NCBI RefSeq assembly: GCF_002709775.1
Contig: NZ_PAQR01000049.1
Coordinates: 1-33,423 of the forward strand
DNA from: Thalassospira sp.
Lineage (GTDB): Bacteria > Pseudomonadota > Alphaproteobacteria > Rhodospirillales > Thalassospiraceae
Length of the DNA: 33,423 nt
Direction: 5' to 3'
This document shows, one piece after another, positions 7,342 through 15,134 of the stretch (the first letter of the stretch is position 1; the number at the start of each line of letters is the position of its first letter). The translations under genes and the position numbers were made by a program. The notes below the pieces were generated by a model that saw nothing but the letters and a program-made list of their open reading frames with translations, was not told the origin of the DNA and searched no databases.

Positions 7342-8385
7342 ATGCAGGTGGGAATGCTGGCAGATGCGCTGGCCTCTCAGGCCCTGGCGGTATGCCGATG
7401 TTATCTACCATCGGGCAGAAGGCAGGGACAATACTGGATATGCGGCGATGTCCATGGCACGCCGGGGCGCAGTCTTTTTGTCCGTATCAGCGGGTACCGT
7501 GCCGGGAAATGGTGCGATGCCGCCACCGGTGAATATGGTGATCTTCTCGATCTGATCATGCTCAATCGTGGCCTTTCGTTTCGCGATGCTCTGGCAGAAG
7601 CACGACACTTTCTAGGCATGCCGTGCCTTCCCGAACCACCGGTTACTGTCTCTCAGGACAGCTCGGATGCCTATGATCCGATTGCCGCGGCACGCCGCCT
7701 GTTTGCGGCATCAGTCCCGATCACGGGCACACTTGCCGAACGGTATCTGGGTAGCAGGGGTATGCAATTGACCCAGGATCACACGGCCCTGCGGTTCCAC
7801 CCGCATTGCTATTACCGCAATGAGACCGGGGTTGAGGTCTGGCCCGCGTTGATTGCAGCGGTCACCGATCTCAAGGGCATGATCACCGGCATTCATCGTA
7901 CCTGGCTTGACCCGGAAACGTGCGACAAGGCACCGGTTGACCAACCACGCCGGGCACTAGGGCAGCTTCTGGGACATGCCGTTCATTTCGGTCAGTTGGG
8001 AGACATTGCTATCGCGGCGGAAGGTCTTGAGACAGCGCTCACCCTCAAAATGCTGTTCCCGAACCTGCCGGTCCTTGCCGCTCTGTCGGCAGCGCATCTC
8101 GGGGCGCTGATCCTGCCCGATATTCTGCAGCGGCTTTACGTTGCCAGTGACAATGATCCAGCCGGATGGCAGGCGTTCAACCGTCTTCGGTCCCGGCATA
8201 CGGATCGGGATATCCGTGCACTCGTGCCCCGGCTGGATGACTTCAATGCCGACCTGATCACCTTCGGTCCTGATCCGGTTCGGCAATCGATTGCGCGTCA
8301 ACTACTTCCCGAAGACGTTCCGCGGTTTGTACTTTGCCCACAGCCTACACGTAGCCGTCATGCGTCTGGTCACGGCCCGGCATGA
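7342..8385 (+). CDS. Toprim-domain primase-like protein (DUF7146 plus Toprim)
   Basis: The protein has 347 residues. The N-terminal part (about 10-200) resembles the DNA-primase accessory region of element-borne primase/helicase proteins (GQYWICGDVHGTPGRSLFVRI, then GKWCDAATGEYGDLLDLI). The C-terminal part (about 215-315) is a Toprim domain with the glutamate in AAEGLETALTL (E227) and the DxD in VASDNDPAGWQ (D270, D272). These acidic residues bind Mg2+ in primases. It may synthesise primers for the transferred strand in the recipient; this role is inferred. An in-frame ATG at 7309 would run through the leader hairpin; ATG 7342 with GAGGAG 8 bases before it is preferred. No helicase domain is fused. 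Confidence 0.85.
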   Translation: MQVGMLADALASQALAVCRCYLPSGRRQGQYWICGDVHGTPGRSLFVRISGYRAGKWCDAATGEYGDLLDLIMLNRGLSFRDALAEARHFLGMPCLPEPPVTVSQDSSDAYDPIAAARRLFAASVPITGTLAERYLGSRGMQLTQDHTALRFHPHCYYRNETGVEVWPALIAAVTDLKGMITGIHRTWLDPETCDKAPVDQPRRALGQLLGHAVHFGQLGDIAIAAEGLETALTLKMLFPNLPVLAALSAAHLGALILPDILQRLYVASDNDPAGWQAFNRLRSRHTDRDIRALVPRLDDFNADLITFGPDPVRQSIARQLLPEDVPRFVLCPQPTRSRHASGHGPA

Positions 8386-8621
8386 CAGAACAGGTCTGTT
8401 CTCTCTCCTCAGGACCGCATCGCGGTCTTTCCAGTGCGGGGATTTGCCGGAGGTCGGGCCGGTGGCAACAGCAGGCTGTCCTCCACTGCGTTACGGTCCG
8501 GATCGTGCTTGTGCGCTGCCATCGCAAAAGGACCCACGGATGCCACCGGCCCTGATCCCTCCGGCGGGCAATCCCCGGAAAGACCGCAAAGAATGCGGTC
8601 TCGTCACCGGGAGAAAGAACC
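8386..8621 (+). promoter_or_regulatory. 236-base leader with three hairpins ahead of the DUF2493 gene
   Basis: Three hairpins are visible: AGAACAG/CTGTTCT (8387-8402), immediately after the Toprim stop; GGACCGC/GCGGTCT (8412-8428), followed by TT; and a two-tier hairpin with CCCGG/CCGGG outside (8574-8578 with 8607-8611) and AGACCGCA/TGCGGTCT inside (8581-8588 with 8594-8601). The last one abuts the GGGAGA ribosome binding site of ATG 8622. GACCGCAT at 8413-8420 is also complementary to ATGCGGTC at 8593-8600, so hairpins two and three could exchange arms. No gene was recognised in this stretch. Confidence 0.45.
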
Positions 8622-9557
8622 ATGCTGTCCTGCAATTCTGACATGCAAACCGACCACTCCGATGCCTCCGCGACAAATTTGGCAAGCGATCAACTCCATC
8701 TCTTCGAAATTCATCCGGGGCCCCATGAAAACACTCTTGGTCCGATGCCCGAACCCGATCAGGCTGATCAACTGATTGCGGCCGGGATGAACATCTTCGT
8801 CGATCTTCTGGGCGACAGTGCGCTCGAAAAGGATCTCGGCGAATGCCTGTGGAACGTCGTCAATATCTTCCATCGCCGCATAGCCTGGCTGGATCGGTTG
8901 CTTGATGACAATGAGCAGCAACAGCGCCGACTGACCGCCGAACAGGATGGGTCGGAGATCAAATCCGTCGAACTCGAACGCTCTCTTGCCACGGGCGAAT
9001 TAATCATCGAGCGGCGCGACATGTTCGAAACCTTTCGCGAGATTGCCTGCGATCATTATGAATTATTGACCGCCTCGGCATGGCGGCCGCGCAACGGATC
9101 GCTCACCAACCGTCGGACACTCACCGCTGCCATGATCGATAGTCGCGACTTCCTGGCTGCCAAACGCAAGGCGGAAATTGAACCCCTGATGCCGTCTGGC
9201 CCACGCATTGCCTTTACCGGTGGTCTCGAATGCAACGATCATGTCCGTATCTGGGAAGCGCTGGATGCAGCCAAATCAAAGCATCCGGATATGGTCCTGA
9301 TCCATGGCGGTTCACCCAAAGGGGCCGAGAAGATTGCCGCCTGCTGGGCGGATAATCGAAATGTTTCCCAGATCGTGTTCAAGCCTGACTGGAACCGGTT
9401 CCGCAATGCTGCACCCTTCAAACGCAACGATCAGATGCTTGATGCATTGCCCATCGGCGTGATCCTGTTTCCCGGTTCGGGTATCTCGCAGAACCTTGCT
9501 GACAAGGCACGCAAGGCCGGTATTCCGGTCTGGCGGTTTGGTGAGAGTGGCGCGTGA
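8622..9557 (+). CDS. DUF2493 (YspA-type SLOG-like) protein
   Basis: The protein has 311 residues. The first 180 are helical and charged, with a glutamine-rich stretch near 90-100. The C-terminal domain (about 190-305) is DUF2493, a Rossmann-like SLOG-superfamily fold: PRIAFTGGLECNDHVRIWEAL, VLIHGGSPKGAEKIAACWAD, and GVILFPGSGISQNLADKARKAGIPVW. The GGSPKGAE and FPGSG loops are the expected nucleotide-ligand-binding turns. Related SLOG proteins sense or process nucleotide-derived ligands, but no reaction is assigned to this family. It is a standard gene of this element type. A hairpin lies 23 bases after the stop (9580-9602) without a T-run. A second Met at residue 8 is an alternative start. 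Confidence 0.85.
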   Translation: MLSCNSDMQTDHSDASATNLASDQLHLFEIHPGPHENTLGPMPEPDQADQLIAAGMNIFVDLLGDSALEKDLGECLWNVVNIFHRRIAWLDRLLDDNEQQQRRLTAEQDGSEIKSVELERSLATGELIIERRDMFETFREIACDHYELLTASAWRPRNGSLTNRRTLTAAMIDSRDFLAAKRKAEIEPLMPSGPRIAFTGGLECNDHVRIWEALDAAKSKHPDMVLIHGGSPKGAEKIAACWADNRNVSQIVFKPDWNRFRNAAPFKRNDQMLDALPIGVILFPGSGISQNLADKARKAGIPVWRFGESGA

Positions 9558-9759
9558 CGCGCTGCTCTTTCCAAAATCTGCGACCACGAAACTGTGGTTC
9601 GCACATAAGCAGGGCACCGTTCGATGCAACGAACCAACCCTTTCGCCCACGACTGCCTCCGCGATGAGTGAGCGATAAGCTTGGCTGTCCTATTATCGCG
9701 CGCCGGGCGTTCGAGAGGTAAGTGTTAACGAGGATTTTCCCGATAGATGACCGGGCGTT

Positions 9760-10221
9760 TCATGGCTCCGGTGAAACCACGCCCGCCTTGAGTTTCAAGC
9801 GATAAACATTCGTTTCCCGTCGTTCAAAGCCCATTCGTTGATACAGACGATTGGCTGTCTCACGAGAAGGTCGGGAGGTCAGATCTATCTTTTCGATCCC
9901 ATGGGATGTCGCATGATTAATTGCTGCGCGCACCAGTCTTTCTCCCAAACGGCGCTTTTGATGGGTTGTCATTACAACCACATCATCAATGAAGGCACGT
10001 AGTCCCGTCGCAACCCGAAAGATGACCAGGGTTGTCATGCCGACTATTTCTTCATTGGCACGAGCCACGAAGATTGTTGTCGACGGGTCCGCTAGCATCG
10101 CCTTCAGATTTCCCAGAGAAAAGCCAGGTTCGGTTGAAGACAATTGTGTCACCAGGGCTCCAATAGCTTGAACATCTGTCGGTTTGGCGGTCTTAAGCTG
10201 GGTGATAGCAATATCGGTCAC
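9760..10221 (-). CDS. GNAT-family N-acetyltransferase
   Basis: This 153-residue protein has the GNAT order of motifs: the N-terminal helix, the central strands (TTIFVARANEEIVGMTTLVIF), the acetyl-CoA-binding turn HQKRRLGERLVRAAINHA, and the C-terminal LTSRPSRETANRLYQRMGFERRETNVYRL. GTG 10221 is preferred because GGAG lies about 9 bases upstream; a TTG at 10284 would add 21 residues without family likeness. It transfers an acetyl group from acetyl-CoA to an unknown amine. It reads against the maintenance operon and sits next to a chemoreceptor gene, also on the minus strand, so the pair looks like cargo inserted between DUF2493 and DUF736. Confidence 0.88.
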   Translation of the reverse strand: MTDIAITQLKTAKPTDVQAIGALVTQLSSTEPGFSLGNLKAMLADPSTTIFVARANEEIVGMTTLVIFRVATGLRAFIDDVVVMTTHQKRRLGERLVRAAINHATSHGIEKIDLTSRPSRETANRLYQRMGFERRETNVYRLKLKAGVVSPEP

Positions 10222-10441
10222 ATGCTTCTCCGGTATGCAGGGATGGGGGGATCGGGAAACTGTGACGTTCGGAGTAAGCTGCAAATGTCTTGTCCTTCAT
10301 CACCGATCCGATTTAAAGACCAGACTTGCAAAGTAACGGGCCTTAAGATGTCGGTAAAGCCGAGATAACTACTCTGTTCCAGGCCTCATGCAATCGATTG
10401 GCCGACTATTCTCCACCCTCTTTGACGGCCCCGATTTTGAA

Positions 10442-11932
10442 TTATCTCGCCAGAATTTCGGCCGCTTCACGCGTTCTTGTGACGGAATTCCCGACCGTAC
10501 CGGAAATACCCTGAATCTCGGTGAGCCTTTGTACCAGTTCATCGACCGATACCGCCATTGTCTGCATGTTTTGAGAAACACTCTCTGTCACGGCACTTTG
10601 TTCTTCAACGGATGACGAGATACTGGTCACACTGTCGCGTGCGGTCTCAATCGAGCCACGAATTGTTTCAAGTGACCGGACAACTTCGTTCGAGATTTCC
10701 TGCACGCCACTGATTTCGGCCGAGATCTGGTCGGTGGCTTTGGCTGCCTGATTGGCAAGGTTTTTGACCTCATTGGCGACAACGGCAAATCCCTTTCCGG
10801 CTTCCCCGGCACGGGCGGATTCAATGGTGGCATTCAGCGCCAACAGATTGATCTGCCCGGCAATGCCCTGAATGACTTCGACGATGCCGGTCATTGCAGA
10901 AACCACGTCCGCCATTTTTTGTGTCGATTGGTTGGCATTGACGGTTTGGGAAAAGGCACGTTCCGTTTCATCCCGGCTCTGTGCCATGCTGCGTGAGATT
11001 TCGGCGATCGAGGCGGACAGTTCTTCGGCACTGGCCGCGACGGTTTGGACGGAACTGGAGCTTTGGGCCGCCGCCGATGCACCGCTTGCTGCCGCCGTGT
11101 CGAGACTGACGATATTCTCGTCGATCTCGCCAAAGTTGGTGTCGATCATCGCTTTGAGATTGATCAGAAGCTGCACCTGTTCGGTGACATCCGTTGCAAG
11201 TTTGACAACCCTTTCCGGGACGCCGTTTTGATCAAAAATCGGATTATAGGCGGCTTCCAGCCAGACTTCCTTGCCATTCTTGCCAAGGCGTTTGAACTGG
11301 GCGGCCTGAACCTCGCCTTTTCTCAATTTACCCCAAAATTCTTTATATTCGGATGAACTGTCATAGCCCGGTTCGACAAACATGCTGTGGTGCTTCCCGA
11401 TTATTTCGTCCTCTTTATATCCCATGCTATTGAGGAAATTCTGGTTGGCTTTGAGAATTTTGCCATTGAGATCAAATTCGATAACGGCCTGGGAGCGGTC
11501 AATTGCTTTGAGCATCCCTTCCAGCGCGGCGTGTTCCTTGCGGCGGGCTGTGATGTCTGTGGCAAACTTGATGACTTTGACCGGCTGGTCGCTGGCATTG
11601 AGGATCGGGTTGTATGTTGCCTCAAGCCAGACGGTTTCACCATCCTTGCGAATACGCTGAAACGCATCGCGCTCAAATTCACCGTTTGAAAGCTTCTGCC
11701 AGAATTCCTTGTAGGCGGGGCTTTTGGCATATTCGGATAAGACAAATATCGAATGATGCTTGCCGACAATCTCATCCAGTTCATAGCCCATGGTGGCAAG
11801 AAAATTGGCATTGGCGGTGAGGATTTTACCGTCCAGCGAAAATTCGATCACGGCCATTGATCGGCCCAGAGCTTCATAAATCTGTTGCCCCTGCAACGCA
11901 CCATTACCGTTCTTGAAAAGATTGAAAGCCAT
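10442..11932 (-). CDS. Soluble methyl-accepting chemotaxis protein with two PAS domains
   Basis: The protein has 496 residues and no transmembrane segment. Two tandem, closely similar PAS domains (about 15-130 and 140-255) each contain a GKHHS(I/M)FV segment and end in a PAC-type motif. They are followed by a chemoreceptor signalling domain (about 290-480) with the conserved hairpin tip [26 protein letters not shown]. It should sit in the cytoplasm and signal to CheA/CheW, with the PAS pair sensing redox state, oxygen or a small ligand, as in Aer or BdlA. The near-duplicate PAS units suggest an internal duplication. Alanine- and serine-rich heptads surround the tip. No che genes lie nearby, so it must use the host chemotaxis system. 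Confidence 0.93.
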   Translation of the reverse strand: MAFNLFKNGNGALQGQQIYEALGRSMAVIEFSLDGKILTANANFLATMGYELDEIVGKHHSIFVLSEYAKSPAYKEFWQKLSNGEFERDAFQRIRKDGETVWLEATYNPILNASDQPVKVIKFATDITARRKEHAALEGMLKAIDRSQAVIEFDLNGKILKANQNFLNSMGYKEDEIIGKHHSMFVEPGYDSSSEYKEFWGKLRKGEVQAAQFKRLGKNGKEVWLEAAYNPIFDQNGVPERVVKLATDVTEQVQLLINLKAMIDTNFGEIDENIVSLDTAAASGASAAAQSSSSVQTVAASAEELSASIAEISRSMAQSRDETERAFSQTVNANQSTQKMADVVSAMTGIVEVIQGIAGQINLLALNATIESARAGEAGKGFAVVANEVKNLANQAAKATDQISAEISGVQEISNEVVRSLETIRGSIETARDSVTSISSSVEEQSAVTESVSQNMQTMAVSVDELVQRLTEIQGISGTVGNSVTRTREAAEILAR

Positions 11933-12541
11933 GAAAGGTTCTCCCCAGAGGTGAGTTGTGATCGCGATGGGCGATCTTTAATCGTGTAACGACGGCCCGT
12001 AACTACTGTCCTATTCATAAGTATGGGGTGTTGCCTTTGATTCAAGTTCGTGTGGGCGAGAAATAATTCCGGGAATTGCAGGATTTGATGCGGTCAGGAG
12101 AACGGTTCAAAGCCGATACCTTGATCGAACGGTTTGGGTTTGCCTCAGAACAGCAGAATTGGGGACCGTGATGTTCCTCCGGAACCAAACGAGCTACGGG
12201 ACTGGTTTCGACCTTTAAAACGCCAAGTTTCTGGTCGTCTTTATTCTGGTAAAGGCTTGGTCTGATGGCTATTCGTCTCCGCTTTTGGGCTGTTTGAGGC
12301 TCGTGGAAACCATTCCTGCATGTCTTTGTGCGCGTAAATCCCGCGCCGTTCCGTTCAACCCGCCTGATCGAAAAATGTCCCCGCCGTCCTGCGTCCGGCT
12401 TCCTCGCGCGACAAATTTTTCGATCGTGCGGGTGCTTCGCTGTGCTGCGCTCCTTCGGATGAACCGTTCCGGCTATGCGGTCTTTTCGCTGGCGACATCG
12501 CAGGGATGATCCCGCGATAAAACAGCAAATGGAGACCTATC
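11933..12541. other. 609-base intergenic region with an 11-bp inverted repeat and a leader hairpin
   Basis: No convincing gene was seen. A perfect inverted repeat, GATCGAAAAAT (12366-12376) and ATTTTTCGATC (12415-12425), is separated by 38 GC-rich bases. A hairpin with ATCGC/GCGAT and GGG/CCC arms (12497-12518) lies just before GGAG (12531-12534) and ATG 12542, the same layout as the leaders in the maintenance block. The region presumably contains the promoter of the minus-strand chemoreceptor gene and that of the DUF736 operon, but no clear -35/-10 pair could be fixed. Confidence 0.4.
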
Positions 12542-12880
12542 ATGGCTATCACCCTTGGCACTTTCACCAAACAGAATGACGGCAGCTTCACCGGCCTTCT
12601 CAAAACCCTGAATATCAACGCCAACCTGGTTATCGTTCCGACCGAAAAAATCGCCGAAAACGCTCCTGACTATCGCGTCTATGCCGGCAACGGTAACCGA
12701 TACGAGGTCGGTGCGGGCTGGAGCCAGATCGCCAAAACCAGCGGTGAAACCTATATCAACCTCAAGATCGCCGCCCCCGAATTCGGGCCAAACTGGGTTC
12801 GGGCCCGCCTCGTCAAACTCGAAACACCGACCGAGGATGGCGTCTCGCATCTGGCCCTTTGGGAACCGCGCGAACGCTGA
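12542..12880 (+). CDS. DUF736 family protein
   Basis: This 112-residue protein matches DUF736 along its length: MAITLGTFTKQNDGSFTGLLKTLNINANLVIVP in the first part, then APDYRVYAGNGNRYEVGAGWSQ and YINLKIAAPEFGPNWVRARLVK. The family is small, predicted to be mostly beta-strand, and almost confined to alpha- and gammaproteobacterial plasmids and integrative elements. Its function is not known. GGAG lies 8 bases before ATG 12542, and a strong terminator follows the stop by 19 bases, so it is probably a single-gene or last-gene transcript. It opens the transfer half of the element. Confidence 0.88.
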   Translation: MAITLGTFTKQNDGSFTGLLKTLNINANLVIVPTEKIAENAPDYRVYAGNGNRYEVGAGWSQIAKTSGETYINLKIAAPEFGPNWVRARLVKLETPTEDGVSHLALWEPRER

Positions 12881-12898
12881 AAATATCCTTCTCACTTG

Positions 12899-12928
12899 GC
12901 CCTGCCGGGTTATCCCGGTGGGGCTTTT
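12899..12928 (+). terminator. Rho-independent terminator after the DUF736 gene
   Basis: GCCCTGCCGGG and CCCGGTGGGGC form an 11-position stem with one mismatch and one G-T pair around a TTAT loop (12899-12924), followed by TTTT. Confidence 0.75.
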
Positions 12929-13198
12929 CTTATGTTCCGCCATCACAGACTGTGCTCCGTGTGGGGCAGGGGAAAGAGAGTTTGTCGTCTCGAATGTGCC
13001 ATTTTGCCATCCGGCTTTTGGCATCCGTCAAGGATCGCGGGCCCCGCCAAAATGCGTCATTCCGCTTCGCTTCATTCTGCATTTCGGTTCCTCCCGCGCC
13101 CGCTTCGCGGCGGCTAAGGCCGTCCCTGACCGATGCAGCGCGGATGCCTTCGGATCGCTGTTCTCAATGACAGAACGGTTCAATCGAAGGAGCAGATC
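12929..13198. other. Intergenic region between DUF736 and a small gene
   Basis: This 270-base stretch shows no supported gene on either strand. It holds GC-rich sequence and a small hairpin, GTTCT/AGAAC (13160-13164 with 13172-13176), shortly before the AAGGAG ribosome binding site (13187-13192) of the gene starting at 13199. Confidence 0.35.
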
Positions 13199-13372
13199 AT
13201 GTCACATTCCATCGCATATCAAGGCCATTTTTACAGTGAAGACGAACTGCACGAGGCCCTCTGGCTGGTGCAAATTGAACTGCGGAACGGCCTGCCGGAA
13301 GAGGAAAAACGCGAAGCCGAGGAGCAGCTTACTGAACTGAATGGTCTGCTGAAATCCCTGCACAATCCATAA
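13199..13372 (+). CDS. Small acidic protein of unknown function (57 residues)
   Basis: The protein is MSHSIAYQGHFYSEDELHEA followed by a helical, Glu-rich C-terminal half (LVQIELRNGLPEEEKREAEE and so on). No domain was recognised. It is supported as a gene by a good ribosome binding site, AAGGAG, 6 bases before the ATG, by protein-like composition, and by its place between DUF736 and the excisionase-like gene. The amphipathic second half could form a coiled coil or a small interaction surface. It could be an element-encoded regulator or an anti-factor; neither can be shown from sequence. Confidence 0.65.
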   Translation: MSHSIAYQGHFYSEDELHEALWLVQIELRNGLPEEEKREAEEQLTELNGLLKSLHNP

Positions 13373-13551
13373 CCAAAGGGCATGTTCAGGACCGCAGTTG
13401 AATATTGGTGTAGCCTCCTTTCGTGATGGAAATCCCGTCACCATGAGGGGGATCGTTTTTGACAGGGGGGCGGTTTTCGAGCGTCCCCAGACCCGTCCTG
13501 TCCCGCCACACTCCGATCGCTTTTGACGATGTTCGACGAAAGGATCGCGTG

Positions 13552-13791
13552 ATGACGGATTACAACACACGGGCGATGGAAGCCCGCAAGGGCAGCCCTT
13601 TTCTCTCCACCCAGCAGGCGGCGTTCTATCTTTCCCTATCCGCCCGAACCCTTGAAAAGATGCGTTTCAATGGCAAGGGACCACGCTATCGCAAACATGG
13701 CCGTTATGTCCGTTATCATATCGACGATCTCGATGCCTGGTCGGAAGGGCGTGAACCCGGCACGCACTCCGATGACGGAGAACGCGCATGA
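13552..13791 (+). CDS. Excisionase/AlpA-like helix-turn-helix protein
   Basis: This 79-residue protein has a single MerR/excisionase-type winged helix (HTH_17): FLSTQQAAFYLSLSARTLEKMRFNGKGPRYRKHGRYVRYHIDDLDAW. These residues fit the helix, turn, recognition helix and wing of AlpA/Xis-type proteins. It may act as a recombination directionality factor or as a regulator of the transfer genes. Its stop overlaps the traF start in ATGA form, so it is translationally coupled to the transfer genes, which argues for a regulatory link with transfer. AAGGA precedes ATG 13552 by 9 bases. Confidence 0.85.
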   Translation: MTDYNTRAMEARKGSPFLSTQQAAFYLSLSARTLEKMRFNGKGPRYRKHGRYVRYHIDDLDAWSEGREPGTHSDDGERA

Positions 13792-14336
13792 GATACCGCC
13801 ATTTATCGCGGCACTTGATGCCCCGGAAGGATGTCCGGCATGGCATCGGTCCCGGTCTTTTGGGTGTTCTCGGGATTGGCCTGATCGGTCTTTCTACAGC
13901 CTATAACAGAATCCCGTGGCTGATCTGGAACGCATCGCCGAGCGCCCCGGTCGGGCTCTATCGGATGGTTTCCGGCGCGCCCCAAAAGGGTGATTTCGTT
14001 CTGGTTCGTCCCCCGAAACCGGTATCCGCCTTGGCAAGTTCACGCCACTACATCCCGGCCAATGTCCCGCTTGTCAAACGCATTGCGGCCATTGCCGGGG
14101 ACCATGTTTGTGTGGCCCGTCGCGTCATTCTGATCAACGGTCATGCGGTCGCCCGACAGCTTGAGCGCGACAGTTTCGGGCGTAAAATGCGCCTGTGGCA
14201 GGGGGGCCGGTTACTGCAGGACGGCGAATATTTCCTGCTGATGGCAGAAGTGCCAGCCTCATTTGACAGCCGGTATTTCGGGCCTGTGCGGAGCAAAAAC
14301 CTGATCGGGAGGCTCGTACCATTATGGGTAAACTGA
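13788..14336 (+). CDS. traF: TraF-type conjugal transfer signal peptidase (S26 family)
   Basis: The protein has 182 residues. One membrane segment (about 20-45) is followed by the S26 catalytic region: NASPSAPVGLYR with the likely nucleophile Ser52, and PLVKRIAAIAGD with the general base Lys97. A late box, SFDSRYFGPV, matches box E of the family. In IncP systems TraF cleaves and cyclises the pilin TrbC. Here no trbC is visible in the window, so its substrate must be encoded elsewhere or lost. It overlaps both neighbours (4 bases upstream, 13 bases downstream), which shows a tight operon. Confidence 0.9.
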   Translation: MRYRHLSRHLMPRKDVRHGIGPGLLGVLGIGLIGLSTAYNRIPWLIWNASPSAPVGLYRMVSGAPQKGDFVLVRPPKPVSALASSRHYIPANVPLVKRIAAIAGDHVCVARRVILINGHAVARQLERDSFGRKMRLWQGGRLLQDGEYFLLMAEVPASFDSRYFGPVRSKNLIGRLVPLWVN

Positions 14337-14881
14337 ACCTTCTGATCTTCCTTCTTTGTTGGCTCTTCATCAGCAATATTCATGCTCAGCCAGCGGAGAA
14401 TTGGGACCACGAAATCGTAACCGCATCGCAAAGATTTGCCATTCCCTCGGAATGGATCCGTGCTGTCATAGAGGTGGAAAGTAGCGGTAAACCGGACGCG
14501 GTTTCTTCGGCCGGGGCGATGGGGTTAATGCAATTGATGCCGGCAACCTGGGGTGAATTGCGACAGCGTTATGGCTTTGGCAATGATCCTTTCAATCCGC
14601 GTGACAACATTCTCGCAGGCACCGCTTATCTGCGCGAGATGTATGATCGGTTCGGCTATCCCGGTCTGTTCGCGGCCTATCATGCCGGTCCCGGACGGTA
14701 TGAAGCTCATCTGCGTTTCGGAAAACCCTTGCCGGTGGAAACGCAACGCTATGTCCCAAAGCTTGAAGAGCTTGTGTCAACGCGAGAGGGCGACAATACG
14801 GGTGGGACCGGGGATTTCTCCGGGTCCGCTCTGTTCTTCCCGCTTTCCAGTCACAGCAATGGTTCCGGTGTGTTCCCGTGA
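14324..14881 (+). CDS. VirB1-like lytic transglycosylase
   Basis: The protein has 185 residues. A Sec signal peptide (about 1-21, cleavage near IHAQP) precedes an SLT domain with the catalytic Glu52 in VIEVESSGKP. The GAMGLMQLMPATW motif and the AYHAGPGRYE motif follow. It should cut periplasmic peptidoglycan to let a transfer channel through. The last 40 residues are Ser/Gly-rich and look unstructured. It overlaps traF by 13 bases. A GTG frame opens at its 3' end (14878), but this does not look like a protein; a 253-base noncoding gap follows before the relaxase gene. Confidence 0.9.
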   Translation: MGKLNLLIFLLCWLFISNIHAQPAENWDHEIVTASQRFAIPSEWIRAVIEVESSGKPDAVSSAGAMGLMQLMPATWGELRQRYGFGNDPFNPRDNILAGTAYLREMYDRFGYPGLFAAYHAGPGRYEAHLRFGKPLPVETQRYVPKLEELVSTREGDNTGGTGDFSGSALFFPLSSHSNGSGVFP

Positions 14882-15031
14882 GTTTTTCGCAGGCTTGGAG
14901 CCAGATGCGAACTGGTATGCGCTTGGAGGCAGAAGAGCGGGGCAGCGTAAGGCAAGATAAAACAACGGCACCATCGTGTTGCCTCGATGCCCTCAAATCT
15001 TTGTCTGCACATCTTTTTTTCATGGCGAAGG

Positions 15032-15134
15032 ATAGTGCCAAGGCGGGCAGGGATGGTGCCATTCTCCACGCTGAGCCGCAGAAACCCTTGTCTTTAATGG
15101 TGCCAATTGTTGCTGGAAAGCATTGGAGAATGCA
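15032..15134 (+). promoter_or_regulatory. Repeats and ribosome-binding-site hairpin upstream of the relaxase gene (possible operator or oriT region)
   Basis: Three copies of AT(A/G)GTGCCA lie at 15032-15040, 15053-15061 and 15097-15105. CATTCTCCA (15060-15068) is the reverse complement of TGGAGAATG (15124-15132). The latter contains the relaxase ribosome binding site, and locally GCATT-GGAG-AATGC (15120-15133) forms a hairpin with GGAG as its loop. Relaxase genes often lie beside their origin of transfer and repress their own expression there, so this is the best candidate for such a region in the window. No known nick-site consensus was recognised. Confidence 0.4.

Noticed and set aside
12681..13340. 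A 219-residue plus-strand frame across DUF736 and the following gap
   Set aside because: It is out of frame with DUF736, crosses the terminator and is rich in Arg, Pro and Ser as shadow frames are.
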